64,000 nt of DNA. Origin: Carex sylvatica (taxonomy: Eukaryota; Streptophyta; Magnoliopsida; Poales; Cyperaceae). Of the stretch, positions 13,701 to 26,631 are shown in pieces. The notes beneath the pieces were generated by a model, which did no database searches, was not told the DNA's origin, and saw nothing but the letters and a program-made list of their open reading frames with translations. The translations under genes and the position numbers were made by a program. The first letter of the stretch is position 1. Each line of letters begins with the position of its first letter. The stretch spans positions 186,001 to 250,000 of the forward strand of contig CAXKVR010000031.1 of assembly GCA_964058845.1 (NCBI GenBank). Reading direction: 5' to 3'.

Positions 13701-16611
13701 ATGCGTAAACTAGACACACTGATTTCGGAGCTGATTATGAAATTGATTAACATATGAAATCACAGGATCTAAACACAAATTAAAAGGGTAATTAATTGGG
13801 TGAGCACCAGGCTAGATGAGTTCTCCCCTAGACTCGACGTGCCAAGAATTGAAATCCTACTAGACTTTGTGTCCTTTTATTTCTTCTAAATAAACAAGTT
13901 ATAGAAGAAAATATTCCTTAAGATGATGAATTAAAGAAGAATTAAACCATCTCTGTTGTAGTTTCTTAATTAATTATTTTATCAAAATAAATTCATGTGA
14001 TGGTTCGAAAGACCACTCTGGTGTAATAATTCATGGAGCAGATTACAAATTTGTTTCATAGCCCAACTAATTCAAGAGCACGATTCTTAGAACCACTTCC
14101 AATAAATTGCAAGACTCTGAGTGGCTTATAAGCTTCGTTCAGAGTACAATGTTTTTGGCCAATAATATCTAAAGGAAATTTTCCAAAACTCAGTCAATAG
14201 AACAAGATAGAGTGATTTCTATTTATAGTTACAATATTTTAAAAAATAGGAAAATATTTTATATAATGTTCAACCTAGATTTGATACTCATACATACATA
14301 TTTGCTAAGTTTTTTACTTTTACCAGTAAACTAATCAAGTGTATGCTAAATAACTCGAGCAGGTAAGTTACTCAACTTACCTGAAGTCAGAACAGAGGAA
14401 TACAAAACAGGAAAGCAACAAAACATTAAAAAAAATATTAGGATGTCGGAATTTACTAATAATCCCACCATAAGGGTACATGATTGTGTACTGTAGTTTT
14501 ACATTTAATATTTCACATACATGTGCCTGTACAGAAACAAATTACACGAGTGTATGCCACAGTAGAAAGAGAATTAAAGGAAGTTTGTACCTGGTGGCCT
14601 CCAAAACCATGCTTCTTAGTTTTGTTTTAGGTTCACAATCATCATGATTCAAAATCTGCGTGGCGTAAAATAGAAAAAGTTACTAATGCAAGATTCGAGA
14701 TTTACTCACTTAACAAGAGTAAGCACTTGTACATTCACACCAATATTAATTTGCAAAGATTCCCTTTGTAAATTAGTTAAAACTTTGTATTGTTACAAGA
14801 CCTAGAGTTTGTAGATAAGCACACAAATAGTTTTTATCAGTGTGGATGTTAATGCAAAACTATCGAGGAAGCTTGGTAATGCAAGAGCACTAGAAATCAG
14901 ACAAAATGAGTTGTATTTTATTAATGAGCCTCTTGGGCTTATATAGAGCTTACATTTTCCTAATAAGTCCCTAGAATTCTCTATAATCTCCTTGTGAATT
15001 TTTAGGAAAAATGAATTGTATTGATTACTTTGTTCTTTTGGGTCTATATAGGCGTTACATTTTTCATTCCTAACCTTACTATTCTTTATAATTTCTTTCT
15101 TACCAATATAACCCTATAACTTCTAATAATGCAATAAACATACATAAATCTCAACACTCCTTTTACCAAAAGGACCCTAACAAAAGTACTAATATCAAAG
15201 ATACAAATCTCAACAAGAGCCAAATTATTAATAGCATTATTGTACCTGGGTGACCATTGCAGTGGCATGGTTCCAGTGGAATGCAAAATAGCCCATTATG
15301 CATTTATCAATCTCCTCTATAAATTTTACAGTTAAGTGCTCGGCATTTGGTTCATTTGCAAAGTATGAAAACATACTCTCCTCATGACCCTTAGTCTTTC
15401 GCAAGTGGTTGTTAGCTAATTTGCAGATGTCCAAGCAACCATTCATATCCTCAAATCCCATCTGTCTAGCTATAGAGAGGAGGATCAGAAAAAAGGGAAC
15501 ATAAGCATTTAAACGGAAATAAAAAAGTCAATTATGTAAATAAATAAATATATAGGCTAAATTATGAAAAGTTACTACTGAAAATTTTCCGTTGAAATTT
15601 CTTTGGAGATCATAAAAGAAATACATGTCAAACTAAAAAAATGTGTGGACCAAAAATGAGCAAATGGATATTCTCTTCTACACGAGGACTAATCAATTAG
15701 TAGCTAATTATTAAAATACATAAAAAAGGGAGGGCTTATCTAAATAAGCCACGTAATCACTGATTAGTGTTTGTAACTTTCAAAGACATCACAAAGTATT
15801 GCCTACTAGTTAAGAAAAAAAAGGATCCAATTCAGAAAGCAACCCCTCATCAAAACAATAGATTGGTAGTTATTCATGAACAAAAAGACATTAAAAAAGT
15901 AGATAATAGGAATTTAGCATAAAGTGCTATACCCTAGTTCTACCAAGTTGAGGATTCTAGCTAGTCTTTAGAAAACTAAAGAAACAAGTGGCTTCTTTTT
16001 TAAAAAAAGGAATGGCAATCAAAGTTGAGGCTGTTCTTCCACTCCACCAGAAAAGAAAGCAGCACAAAAAGGGATAAAGGCCAGAGATTGAGACATAATA
16101 CACTCATGCACAAGTAATTAAGCTCATGATCATATCCTTGCCTGCCTCTCAAATTAATTGGATTAATTAACCAGAAAAACAATTTGAAGTTGATAATCTC
16201 ATTCAAATTGTTTAATCCATGACAAAAGGATGGTTTACATACTCGAATTAAGTATGGAATTAATGCCGACAAAATATGCACATGCAACAAAAAAATACTG
16301 AAAACTATAAAATTATTCTGGGGCATCCAGTTCGGTAATGTGGCAATAATTACAGCATGAAATAAAATTAGAAAATCTTAACCAATTAAACTCGTATCAG
16401 TACTAATTGTAAGTTATGTGTAAAAGCTAAAAAAGGGAAAGAAAAAAAAATTATCCACCACCATTCACCAATCAGGAATTTATTGGACAAAACACTAATG
16501 AAATAATTAAGCATGAGATTTACCAACATAACGTGAAAAAATTTCAATCTCCAAACCCCGGCCTGACTTGCATTCCGAGAGTCGCGGCATGGGCTCCACT
16601 TTCTCTATCAT
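10702..16611 (-). CDS. Calmodulin-dependent NAD kinase-like P-loop protein (NADKc / zeta-toxin-domain family)
   Basis: Eight coding exons in phase: 16524-16611, 15246-15469, 14591-14655, 13290-13508, 13073-13202, 12512-12840, 11992-12133, 10702-10947 (480 residues from the ATG at 16611). A helical N-terminal domain (MPRLSECKSGRGLEIEIFSR) is followed by a basic amphipathic stretch LRSMVLEATRKLRFERVLRE at about residues 117-136, where plant NADKc binds calmodulin. The Walker A loop GGGMGAGKST is at about 182-191. VLVEADAFKETD, GRDVIMDGTLSWEP and an acidic insert EPVEEDEDEDN follow, then RRAITTGRAVRVKSQLRSHK. These belong to the plant zeta-toxin/NADKc family, some members of which phosphorylate NAD to NADP under Ca2+/calmodulin. 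The start is uncertain: an upstream ATG at 16890 with a short exon spliced from 16863 is possible. Whether this member is an active kinase is not shown. Confidence 0.88.
11333..11918. mobile_element. Inverted-repeat MITE in the last intron of the NAD-kinase-like gene
   Basis: The left end has AATTGGTCCTTAAACTTTCA; the right end has ATTAAGGACCAAAATAT, an inverted version of the TGGTCCTTAA motif. Interior shows further mirrored pieces (ACTTTCA / TGAAAGTTT) and A/T homopolymers at 11513-11531 and 11828-11838. Ends are approximate and there is no reading frame. Confidence 0.45.
14791..15156 (-). mobile_element. LTR of a truncated retrotransposon in an intron
   Basis: On the minus strand the segment starts TGTTGAGATTTATG and ends TTGTAACA, the TG..CA ends of an LTR. 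Directly before it (15157-15168) is GGTAAAAGGAG, which looks like a polypurine tract, so this would be a 3' LTR with about 80 bp of internal sequence up to about 15235. It lies in the intron between exons 14591-14655 and 15246-15469. No matching 5-bp target duplication was found and no second LTR is present. Confidence 0.5.
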
Positions 16612-17127
16612 CTTTGCCTTCTGTCTCTGATGGATTTAAATTGTTGCGGGGACTCCAACTGATCGCATTTACATTTAGAACTATGAATTTGTTCATGCCA
16701 TTGGTCCCATCTTAAAATTGAAACCTAAGCTAAAAAGCAGAGGTAAAATTACGAGTCGCGTATAAAAAAATGGACTGAAAATAAGATTGCGAGAGAAATT
16801 TGGAAAAATTAAAAAGAGGGCTCAAGGATTGAAAGAGAAATGGAGAAAGAGGTATCTTTACTTTCGGTTCGTCGCGATTTGTGCATTCATGATCGTTTTG
16901 CGTTTTTGGCGGTCTAGAGATGAAGGGAGAATTAGAGGACTCAGGTGAGGCAGTAAATGCCACGCAGTGCAGGAGGTTGACTATTTAAAGAGGGAAAATA
17001 AGCAGAGAAAATTCGGATTACATGTGGCTCTAAAGAATGATTCATTATGTGGTAAGTCTCTGACGACAGATCCTGTTGTAATTTTGGACGGGTTTGGCAA
17101 CGAAAGTTGGGTTACTACTTTAATTTA
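16612..17127. other. Probable 5' UTR and promoter of the NAD-kinase-like gene
   Basis: On the minus strand TTTAAATA at about 16978-16988 could be a TATA box. In this interval the donor AAA/gtaaag near 16863 and acceptors near 16635 suggest a spliced leader or a short coding first exon. The frame opening at 16963 begins with GTG and has no upstream ATG, so it was not taken as the start. Confidence 0.4.
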
Positions 17128-18870
17128 GGAAGCGTTTAATTGTCCACAAACATTTGTCCATCATTTGTCCACAGAAAAATGACTATTTGACCTACGCTAA
17201 TTCTGTAAATTTAATAATTCAATGCTGTAACTTGTAAAAGCAATTTTATAGAAAGTGTAATAAAAAATTTCAAATATTCAAAAACTTTCATTAACAGTTT
17301 ACAACTTTGCTAACTTGGCAAACTAACTGTATTTTGTGCGGAACTACTTGACAACTAACTGTATTTTTCTTACTAACGGTTAATGACAGTTATTTGCGGT
17401 TAATAACAGTTATTTGTGATTAATGACAATTTTACAAAAACTTCTAATACATTTCAAACTCGGAAAAACATCTAGAACTGGCATTTTTTTTTTCAAAATA
17501 AACTTCAAAAATATTTTTTTTTCCGCAAAATTATAAATTTTTAATATTTTTTAATTTCATAATTTTTTTCCTTCAGGATCTCACTATAAATTCAATACTG
17601 CAAAATCAATGCTGTAAAATTAACTTGCGTCAATCTTGTAAAATTGCTAAAATCAATGCTGTAACTTATGTAACAAATATTATAAAAACGTAATTATCAT
17701 TTTCAACCATCTAGGAACATTGTCATTAGATCTGCACCAATCCTGTAAAATTACTAACTCAATGCTGTAACTTATGTAACAAATAATATAAAAACGTAAT
17801 TATCATTTTCAAACATCCAGGAAAACTTTCATTTGACTTGCATCAATCCTGTAAAATTACCAACTCAATGCTGTAACTTATATAACACATCTTACAAAAA
17901 ATATAATTAAAATTTTCAAACATCCAGAAACATTGAAACTACCAGTACAAGTTTAATGTGTCATATCCTTAAAATATTACATATATCTTGTAATTTAGAT
18001 ATATATGTACTGTAAAAAATGGTGAATACACAATCAAATGAAATAACAACATACGAATAATATTCATATAAAATCTCTGTTAAAATATTAGATCTGTTAC
18101 TGCATACAATGAAGACAACAGATGCAAACAGTAAAATTAACAGATGCAAACTATAAAATATTAATACATCAAATATTCACAACCACATTGTTAAACATTA
18201 GTAACTGTTCACAAGATGAATACCGTAAAATTTCAAGATGAATACTGTAAATATAACGGTGAATACTGTAAAATGACAATATTAATACTCCATATCACCT
18301 CTCTATCATCTCTTTTCTCCAAATTTTCACAAGATGATTACGAGATCCCTTACTGCATCAAATCAAAAAATAAATTCAAATAAAAGTTCAAATAAAAGTT
18401 CAAAACAATACTAGATCCGTTACTGCATCAAATCAAACAACAAATTCAACAGAAATAAAGAAATAACTCACTAGATTTAAATTTTGGCATGTTGTTCAAT
18501 CCTGACAACTTCTATCCGATCGAAATCCACTCCTGAAGGTTTCGTCGAGAAAGAGGAAGGAAAGAGGAAGAAAATCTCATGAAGGTTCTCGCTTATCTCA
18601 AACCACTCTTGAATGTTCTCTCGAGACGAAAGAGGAAGAAAATCGCAAAAATCATGAAAATTGAGGAGCAGATCTGATCGGAAATGAAAGATTCGAAAAT
18701 AAAATTCAAAAAAATGAAGATACGGAGTCGCGGGATGATATGTTTAAATAGGAAATGAGACGATATCATTAGCAGGTGGGACCGTGAGAATTTAATGACA
18801 GTTAAAACCGGAATTGGATAAGATTGTGGACAATATGTGGACAAAGGTTAGTGGATAGAAATCTTTTCTC
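17128..18870 (+). mobile_element. MULE-type non-autonomous element, copy A
   Basis: 1743 bp flanked by the exact 9-bp direct repeat TTTAATTTA (17119-17127 and 18871-18879), the target-duplication length of Mutator-like elements. The left end starts GGAAGCGTTTAATTGTCCAC followed by two more TTGTCCA units; the right end has GTGGACAATATGTGGACAAA and finishes ATCTTTTCTC. The ends are thus imperfect inverted repeats built on TTGTCCAC. The interior holds repeated ATGCTGTAACTTATGTAAC blocks and a short minisatellite with GAATACTGTAAAAT (about 18180-18300). No transposase reading frame. Confidence 0.82.
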
Positions 18871-18911
18871 TTTAATTTATACTAAGATGTAATGTTATAT
18901 ATAAGGAGTAC

Positions 18912-19312
18912 GGCTACGGTGCTATAGGTTGTTGCACAGAGGGCAACAGTGCTATGGTTCAATATTCGAGTTTTCAAAATCCTAATGGTCGATCCGAACC
19001 GTTCATCTTGTTCTCCATATTAATATGTGTTTGGAGACCAAATAGTATATTTTTTGAAAAAAATTTACTATTTGTTTAGATAGGTAGAAAATCAAATATC
19101 TGAATGATGCAGAATTTTTTAGATCAAGTGATTTCCTACCTATCTAAAAAAATAGTAAAAGATTTTCAAAAAAATATAAAATTTGGTCTCCAAACACATA
19201 TTAATATAGAGAACAAGATGAACAGTTCGGATCGACCATTAGGATTTTGAAAACTCGAATATTGAACCGTAGCACTGTTGCCCTCTGTGCAACAACCCAT
19301 AGCACCGTAGCC
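18912..19312. mobile_element. Foldback MITE with long arms
   Basis: Nearly perfect inverted repeat of about 185 bp per arm: the left arm begins GGCTACGGTGCTATAGGTTG; the right arm ends with its complement (CAACCCATAGCACCGTAGCC). The interior TTTGGTCTCCAAACACATAT-type block is mirrored. Similar layout and wording (GTTCGGATCGACCATT) recur in the cores at 27228-27570 and 30735-30920, so these are one superfamily. Confidence 0.85.
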
Positions 19313-19900
19313 TTACTATATAAATAAGAATCCAAAAAAGCTTCCGATTAGCGATTTATTAATCGAACTGATGGATCAATGCTGGTTTTTAAATCAATTA
19401 TACATGTATTATTTATGAAAACTATATATAGAGAGAGTAGAACTAAGACTAGTTAAGTTCATCAAATCTCTTTATAAAATAGATTCAGAAATGGATTGAA
19501 GACAGACCAATAAAAATCAATTAACTTTTAATTTTTATTTTCATTTATGTATAATTTTTTAGGGAGCGACTGATTGTCTCTCTAGATAAATCTCCAAATG
19601 TCTTCTGAAGTTCAACTATTGGGACCCACACTTTAACTACTTTATCATGACCATTTTTTAAAAGATCATTATTGAATTTACATCTGGGGACAAATATTAA
19701 TATACAACATATTAAGTATTTATTTCTAATATACTAAATATTTTAAAAAAAATTGGACATATCAACTTTTTTTTCTTTTATCTCTCTAATCGCCTATCTT
19801 TTTTTTACACATTTTTAGAGGAGGGCTTTTTTCTCCATTCAATATCCCATATTTCTCACGATATGTGAGAAATTTTGCGAAACTAAACTCTAAACCCTAG

Positions 19901-22080
19901 TCATGCAAGTGTAAATAGTTTATGTGTAAATATTTGTACCTAATAAATTTTATCAAATTTTATATTCTTTATCCATAGAGCACTCAATGGCGTCTGTAAG
20001 TATTAATATCAAATATTCTAAGTATTTATATTTCGTCATGCAAGTGTAAATAGTTCATGTGTTAAGTATCTGTACCTAATATATTCTATTAAAAAAAATT
20101 ATATGACACTCGATGACATTTGAAAGTACTAATATTAAATATTGCAAGTATTTATGCATTGACATGCAAGTATAAATAGTTCATATGTCAAGTGTTTGTC
20201 TCTAATATATTCTATTAAATTTTTGGAAGCGTCTAATTGTCCACAGATATTTGTCCACCATTTGTCCACAGAAAAACTGTCATTTGACCTGTGCGAATCC
20301 TGTAAATTTAATAATTCAATGCTGTAACTTATAAAATCAATCTTATAAAAAACGTAATCAAAAATTTCAAACATCCAGAAACTTTCATTAACGATTTGCA
20401 ACTTAGCCAACTTGGCAAACTAATTGTATTTCATGCGGGACCACTTGGCAAACTAATTATATTTTTCTTATTAACGGTTAATGGAAGTTTTTTGCAGTTA
20501 ATAGCAGTTATTTGCGGTTAATGGTAATTTTACAAAAACTTCTAGAACATTCTACAAAAACTTATAAAACATTCCAAAATCAGACAACATCTACAACTGG
20601 CATTTTTTTTCAAATAAAACCTCAAAAATATTCAAAAATATTTTTTTTCCACAAAATTATAATTTTTTTTTAATTTCATAATTTTTTCCTTCAATACTGT
20701 AAAATTCAATACTACAAAATTAAAAGTTGTAAATAGTAAAATAAACATATGTCACTATAAATTTCAACACTGCAAAACTAGAAGATGTAAAAAGTCAAAT
20801 AGACATTGTCCACTACAAATTTCAATACTGCAAAGGAAAATTTACAAGATCAATACTCCATATCACCTCTCTATCATCTCTTTCTTTCAGATTTCCATAA
20901 GATGAATACTGTAAAAGTACAAGATGAATACTGTAAAATTACAAAATGAATACTGTAAAATTAACAGAGAAAATACTGTAAAATTAACGGATCAATACTC
21001 CATATCGCCTCTCTATCATCTTTTTTCTCCAGATTTTCACAAGATGAATACTGTAAAATTAACAGAAAAAATACTGTAAAATTAACAGATCAATACTCCA
21101 TATCGCCTCTCTATCGTCTCTTTCCTCCAAATTTCCACAAGATGAATACTGTAAAATGACAAGATGAATACTGTAAAATTAACGGGGCAATACTATAAAA
21201 TTAATAGATCAATACTCCATATCGGTTCTCTATCATCTCTTTTCTCTATATTTTCACAAGATAAATATTGTAAAATTAACAGGGTGAATACTGTAAAATG
21301 ACAAGATCATTACTCCATATCGCCTCTCTATCATCTCTTTCCTCCAGATTTTATTTGAAATGCTAGATCTGTTACTGCATACAACGAAAACAACAAATTC
21401 AACATAAATAACTTACTAGATTTGAATTTCGCCGTGCTCTTCAATAAAAATAACTTCTATCCGATCACGCTCCACGGTTGAAGGTTCCATTGCGATCATG
21501 TATAAAAAATGAGATCGAGTCAGTAATCTCAATTAAAATCGACATTGCAAAAGAAAAATGAATCAGAGAAGGTAAATACAAAAAAATGACAATTACAATT
21601 TCGTTTGAATCAATTTAAGTGGTGATGATATCGCGACTAGCTCCGTAGAAATCGCGATGAATTAGAGAAGAGTTATCAGAAAGAGAATGAATCAGTAAAG
21701 AAATCGCAACGAAATCATAAAGAGAATGAAATCGCCTCAGTTGTGGGAAAATCTGATCGGGAAGACGGTTTGAGAAATGAGATTCAAAAATGTAACACAT
21801 GATCTGAACGGGAAGGTTTAAATAGGCGAAGGATTTGAATATCCGTTGAAAGGTGGAAATCATCGTTAAAATCTGTTAAAGACAAGTGAATAAGACTTGT
21901 GGAAAGTCTGTGGACCAAGATCTTTTCTCTAAATTTTTATATGGTACTGAAAATATTAATATAAATTATTATAAATATTTATATCTCGTTATGTAAGTAT
22001 TTTTTTTTTCATATGACACTGATTTGACATTTACAAGTATTAATATCAAAACTTACAAGTATTTATACCATTATAAATAA
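19901..22080. repeat. Tandem array of ~126-135 bp units, split by a MULE
   Basis: Units begin TCATGCAAGTGTAAATAGTT at 19901, at about 20036 and (GACATGCAAG) at 20161. Each contains ..TGTACCTAATA..TCTATTAAA..GACACTC(G/A)ATG..AAGTATTAATATCAAATAT..AAGTATTTAT. The third unit is interrupted at 20225 by element B. Sequence resembling the array resumes at 21930 and runs to about 22080 (CATATGACACTGATTTGACA). Confidence 0.7.
20225..21929 (+). mobile_element. MULE-type non-autonomous element, copy B
   Basis: 1705 bp flanked by the exact 9-bp repeat TAAATTTTT (20216-20224 and 21930-21938). The left end GGAAGCGTCTAATTGTCCAC and right end ..GGACCAAGATCTTTTCTC match copy A. The interior carries a minisatellite from about 20850 to 21340: the phrase CAATACTCCATATCGCCTCT recurs at 20851, 20993, 21091, 21210 and (variant) 21308, i.e. 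spacings near 98, 119 and 142, differing by multiples of about 21 that match extra GATGAATACTGTAAAATTAC sub-units. No transposase. Confidence 0.85.
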
Positions 22081-22520
22081 TATCAAATAGTACTTGTTAC
22101 AAGTGTTTATAACTAAAATAATTTAACAAAGAAAACCTCATGCCTTATTCAAATTAACAAAAAAAGCAGCATGTGAATATCATTACTCCTTTTCAATAGA
22201 GATTGAAATTTAACAGTAATCAAGACCACGAAACGATAGACATAAATTAATGACAATGAACACCATAGGAACGGACACAAAAGGTTAAAGTAAGAATCGA
22301 GAAAATATTCAGATTATGCAGGAGAATTGAGCCATGAAGAAAAGAAATTGACTACCTAAAACCTAAAATCCTATATATCGCAACCATAGATGCTATAGCC
22401 TTGCGAAATAACTAAATTTTGGCAATTAGCTGCCACAGCCAATCCAAAGGCAACAAGATCAAACAAAAAGACTAGCGCTAGATGCCTAGAACAAGTACAT
22501 TGGCTAGCTGATCGATGCCA

Positions 22521-22523
<3 letters not shown>

Positions 22524-22553
<30 letters not shown>
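22524..22553. repeat. (CT)n microsatellite
   Basis: About 14 uninterrupted CT units. No gene recognised around it. Confidence 0.95.
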
Positions 22554-22554
<1 letters not shown>

Positions 22555-25500
22555 TTGTTTTGTGGAGAAACATATGTGCTTTGGATGATGTTAGCTGGTA
22601 CTATGCTCTTTTTAGGATGTTGTAATTTAAACCTTTATTTAATCAATATAGATTGGCAGCCCCTGCTAACATTCTCAAAAAAAAAAACATATGTGCTTTG
22701 TCGGTGTTATAAACGAGAGGAGAAGAAAGTCTGTTATGTCGTAAGTAGATCTGAGAAAGAATGGAAAAAAGAATTGCGAAACTGTGAGAGAGACGCACTA
22801 ACGACAATCTGGTGTGAGTGTTAGTCTAGTAGGTCTCCTAAATTTAGGAAAGTGGTCGAGAGGGGATCTGAGAGAGATACAGAGTATTAACTGGGTTGGG
22901 GACTGAGGTGAGGGAGGACAGAAAGTAGGAGGATGTTATATTCCATGAATGTGTTGTCTTTTAATACTTCTGCATCATACAATATCGTAGATTTGACCAT
23001 CGTCCTGTGTAAAACTTGTCTTTTAATTTTTGTGAAACTTTTCTGTCACATATATGAAATGGCAGATGTTTTTCACTATTTGACTCATCCCGCTCGTATT
23101 ATATGACTAATATCTTCATCAATCTCTCCATTATTATGTAGCATCGACCTCAAATATCGAAAAGTGTCTTTCCTAGACACTACTTGTCCAGTCAAAGTGA
23201 CATCTCTATCATCTGACATATGATGTCAGAAATTAAAAATAAACCGTGTCTCCCATTAAAGCACCATTTCAATCTGATGCATGTCTTTATTTTATTTACT
23301 AGCGGGAACAAGGACGTTCACTGGGCATTAGATCAAAATCGATCAGATGGTAAATTGTAGCCGTTTGATTTGAGTTAAAATTCACACAAAGTTAGATCTA
23401 CACAAATTTAAAGTGGTACACACATGTTTTAAAGTGAATTAAATAGTTCCAATCGAATATATATAGAACTGATGAATTTGATCCCTCCTTACTTGCTGAG
23501 TGCTGACGAACTCATGATATTGCTTAATTCTTATTTATTTATGAAGACTATAGTACTAAATTCTTCCTGGTATAAATTAATGAAAAATAATACAATATTG
23601 TTATTTATTCTAACTACATAACACAAATCTGTACATATTTGGATTTCAAACACTAAATGTACACTTGTTTAATTTCAAGTGTATACACGAAGTTCAAATG
23701 CATATACTTCATTTTTTGTGCGTCAATTTTTTTTATCACAATTATTTGATTAATAGATAGATCACTTGAAATAGTTATCTTGATAATCTTTACAATATAT
23801 TCAGATTTAGTTCATATAAATATGAAAATTAAAAGGTAAAATGACAGTTATGTTATTCAACATACAAATATCATGATAATCAAGTTCATACAAATTGAGT
23901 ATTGTTCTATGATGCACCAAAAACGGTTAATTTTGGACCGTTGAAACTTCAAACCATTAATCGTACTTATTGTGATGTTTGAGTTCAAGTGTTTAACTTT
24001 ATTTGAAGTTTAACAATATTATCTTCTTCTTCTTTTTCTTCTTTTTTGAAATCCTTTACATACAAAAGCTGTAAAGTTGTGAGAAAAAAATCGAACTTTT
24101 AATATCTTCATTCTTATATTATGCACATAGTTGTCCTGATTCATCAACGACTGAGATTAAAAGATGAACTTTCAAATTAAACATTAGCTCTTCAATCACA
24201 TAATATATCTTATTTTAATTAAACATATCTATTTTATGTGTAGAAGTCTAAATTTAGTTAAAAATAAACTCGTCACAAGAACTGCTACATGGTTTGTCAC
24301 TATTAAAATTGAATGAATCCCTATTTCTTTATTTATCTTTACAACTATTTTCAATTCTTGCAATTAAATTATTTCCTTATTTCTCTGTTTTCTCCATTTC
24401 ATTTCTCCTCTTTCTCCATAGTTTCGACAATGAAAATGAAAACTATAATATCTTTTCAGATTTTGTTTAGGGCTACTGTATCTTTGTGAATAGATGAATA
24501 ACAGATCTTGTGTTGATGGAAACAATCATATATTTTCGATCTAAATATATATGTAGAGAAAATTCTTATTTGAATAATTTAATCACATCATTCCCAATTT
24601 TGTTTATTTACATATTATTTCTCCTCTAAATAGTTTAATAACATGTCTTGGTTGTGGAGAAAATTAGATATTAAATCGCAATGAAACTTCAAGAATTTTT
24701 TTCATATTATATTTGATCTTATTTTTTTCATTTGTTGTTTCTTTTATTGTTATATGTTATCTGGATATCTATTTAATTCTCATTTGTGTCTTTTATTTTC
24801 ATTTAAATATTTTTTTCTTAATTTTTTGTGAATGTTAAACAAAAAATTCTTTTTATATTATATTCAATCTTATAATATATTCCCGTTGTAATGCATAGGT
24901 ACGATACTAATAACTAACAATTAATTTGTAAGACTTTTTTTTCTAACCAACTGAACTACGTACCTTTCCTTTCAAGTTTAACAATATTATTGAATAAATT
25001 ATTTTTAAGTAACATTTCTTCTTTCGAATATTTGTCTTTTAACAATTATCATGCTGGTTCATTGCACTGGTACATTTTACACAGCTTATTAGTATATTGC
25101 ACACATATTTCGAATTCCATGTTTGATAGTATTCAGGGGCATATATGCTTGAGTACCGGCCCGGTACGTAGATTCACATGTATCTAATAGAGATCAATTG
25201 ATTTTATTTATTTTAAATTTTTTGTATTTTGTATTTTTTATAGTTTACAGTAAAATTAATTTTCATATATAACATGAATGTTTTAAATAATTGTTTTTCA
25301 TTTACGTTTGAGTTCTATAATTAAAAATCTTACTTTGTTCCTCTTGAATAAGATGCTTCACTTTATATACTAACATGCATGCATATTTAATATTTTTTAG
25401 TTCAAATCACTACTAAAAAAAAATACTAATATATCCGTTGAAATCGCGTTCCGTCATCGAGTTTCGAACTGTTATATATCGCCCCGATAGAAAATGTACA

Positions 25501-26631
25501 CAAGAAACTATTTTGTCTTTTATATTATTCTTTATTAGTTAATTATATTTTTTTATTTATCATATTTTTATTTGTATCTTAAAGTCTATGACTCAATTAT
25601 CCGACAATTATTCTTTTCGTATCCGTATTCGTAGATTATTCATTCCGTATCTGTTTAAGACGGATTTTGTTTTAAAGTTTGATATTTGTTTGCTATCCGT
25701 ATCCACTTATTGAAAGATGATATGGATATGGTGCTGAATCATTAATTCAACGTTGGACTAATATGTAAAAGAATTATATATTGTATACTATTAATTTTAT
25801 GCTCAATTAAAAGCAATCATTTGTTGTTTATAATTTATTGAGTAATAATGTGTTATATAGGGTGTGGGACTTTAATGTGTAGAATTTAAAAAGTAATATT
25901 CAATTTATTTATGGACTGAATTAAATAATTACAAAATTAGACAGTCAAGAGATTCATTGGGCTGTATATAAATGATTTGGTCCTCAAAATATAAGATAAT
26001 CTGAATTCATATTCTTTTACTACTTTGAATAATGCAGAACTAAATAAAACTCTCTAAAAGATCTTATTATTCTAAAAAAATTAAATCGGTAATGCTCATA
26101 TCCACAAAAATGTTAACAATTAAGATACGCTTTCAACCTCTATCAATTATTTCAAAAAAAAAAAAACGCTTTCGCACTTCAATTTTATATTATGATCCCA
26201 TAGTTTTCGTCGATCCCAACGTATTAGAGTCACTCAGTGTTGAAATTCGGAATTCCGTATTTCAGAAAATTAGAATCAGAAACATACGAAAATATCCAAT
26301 CGATACTGTTGATGTGATGGTTTCGCGTCACTGATAAATTTCTGTATTAAGACAACAAAATATTTTGATTTCCGTGCAAAATTTGGTTAAGCGGCCAAGC
26401 GGCGGGGAGAAAAAGAAAGTTTGGGAGGTTATGGACCGTGTGTGGACCAGCCACGCACTTCTCCAGCGCCAAAACACCGCGTCTAATCACGCATAAACCG
26501 TAATCAATTATTTTTTTTTTTTGCCTGTCTGTAAACCGCGCAAACACCAGTTCAGTTTTGTTTGATTGTGCACCAACTTTTTTTTGTAAACCGGGACCAG
26601 TCCAAAATCATATGCTAATTTTTGGTACACC
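22554..26631. other. Long intergenic stretch, no gene supported
   Basis: AT-rich sequence with short poly-A and poly-T runs. The reading frames at 22555-22824, 24990-25187, 26092-26334 and 26347-26547 have no family motif, no splice partners and ordinary AT-rich composition. I see no RNA gene. Confidence 0.45.

Noticed and set aside
16730..16963. 77-codon minus-strand frame as N-terminus of the NAD-kinase-like gene
   Set aside because: It opens with GTG, has no in-frame ATG upstream, and its second half contains a splice donor and then intron-like sequence.
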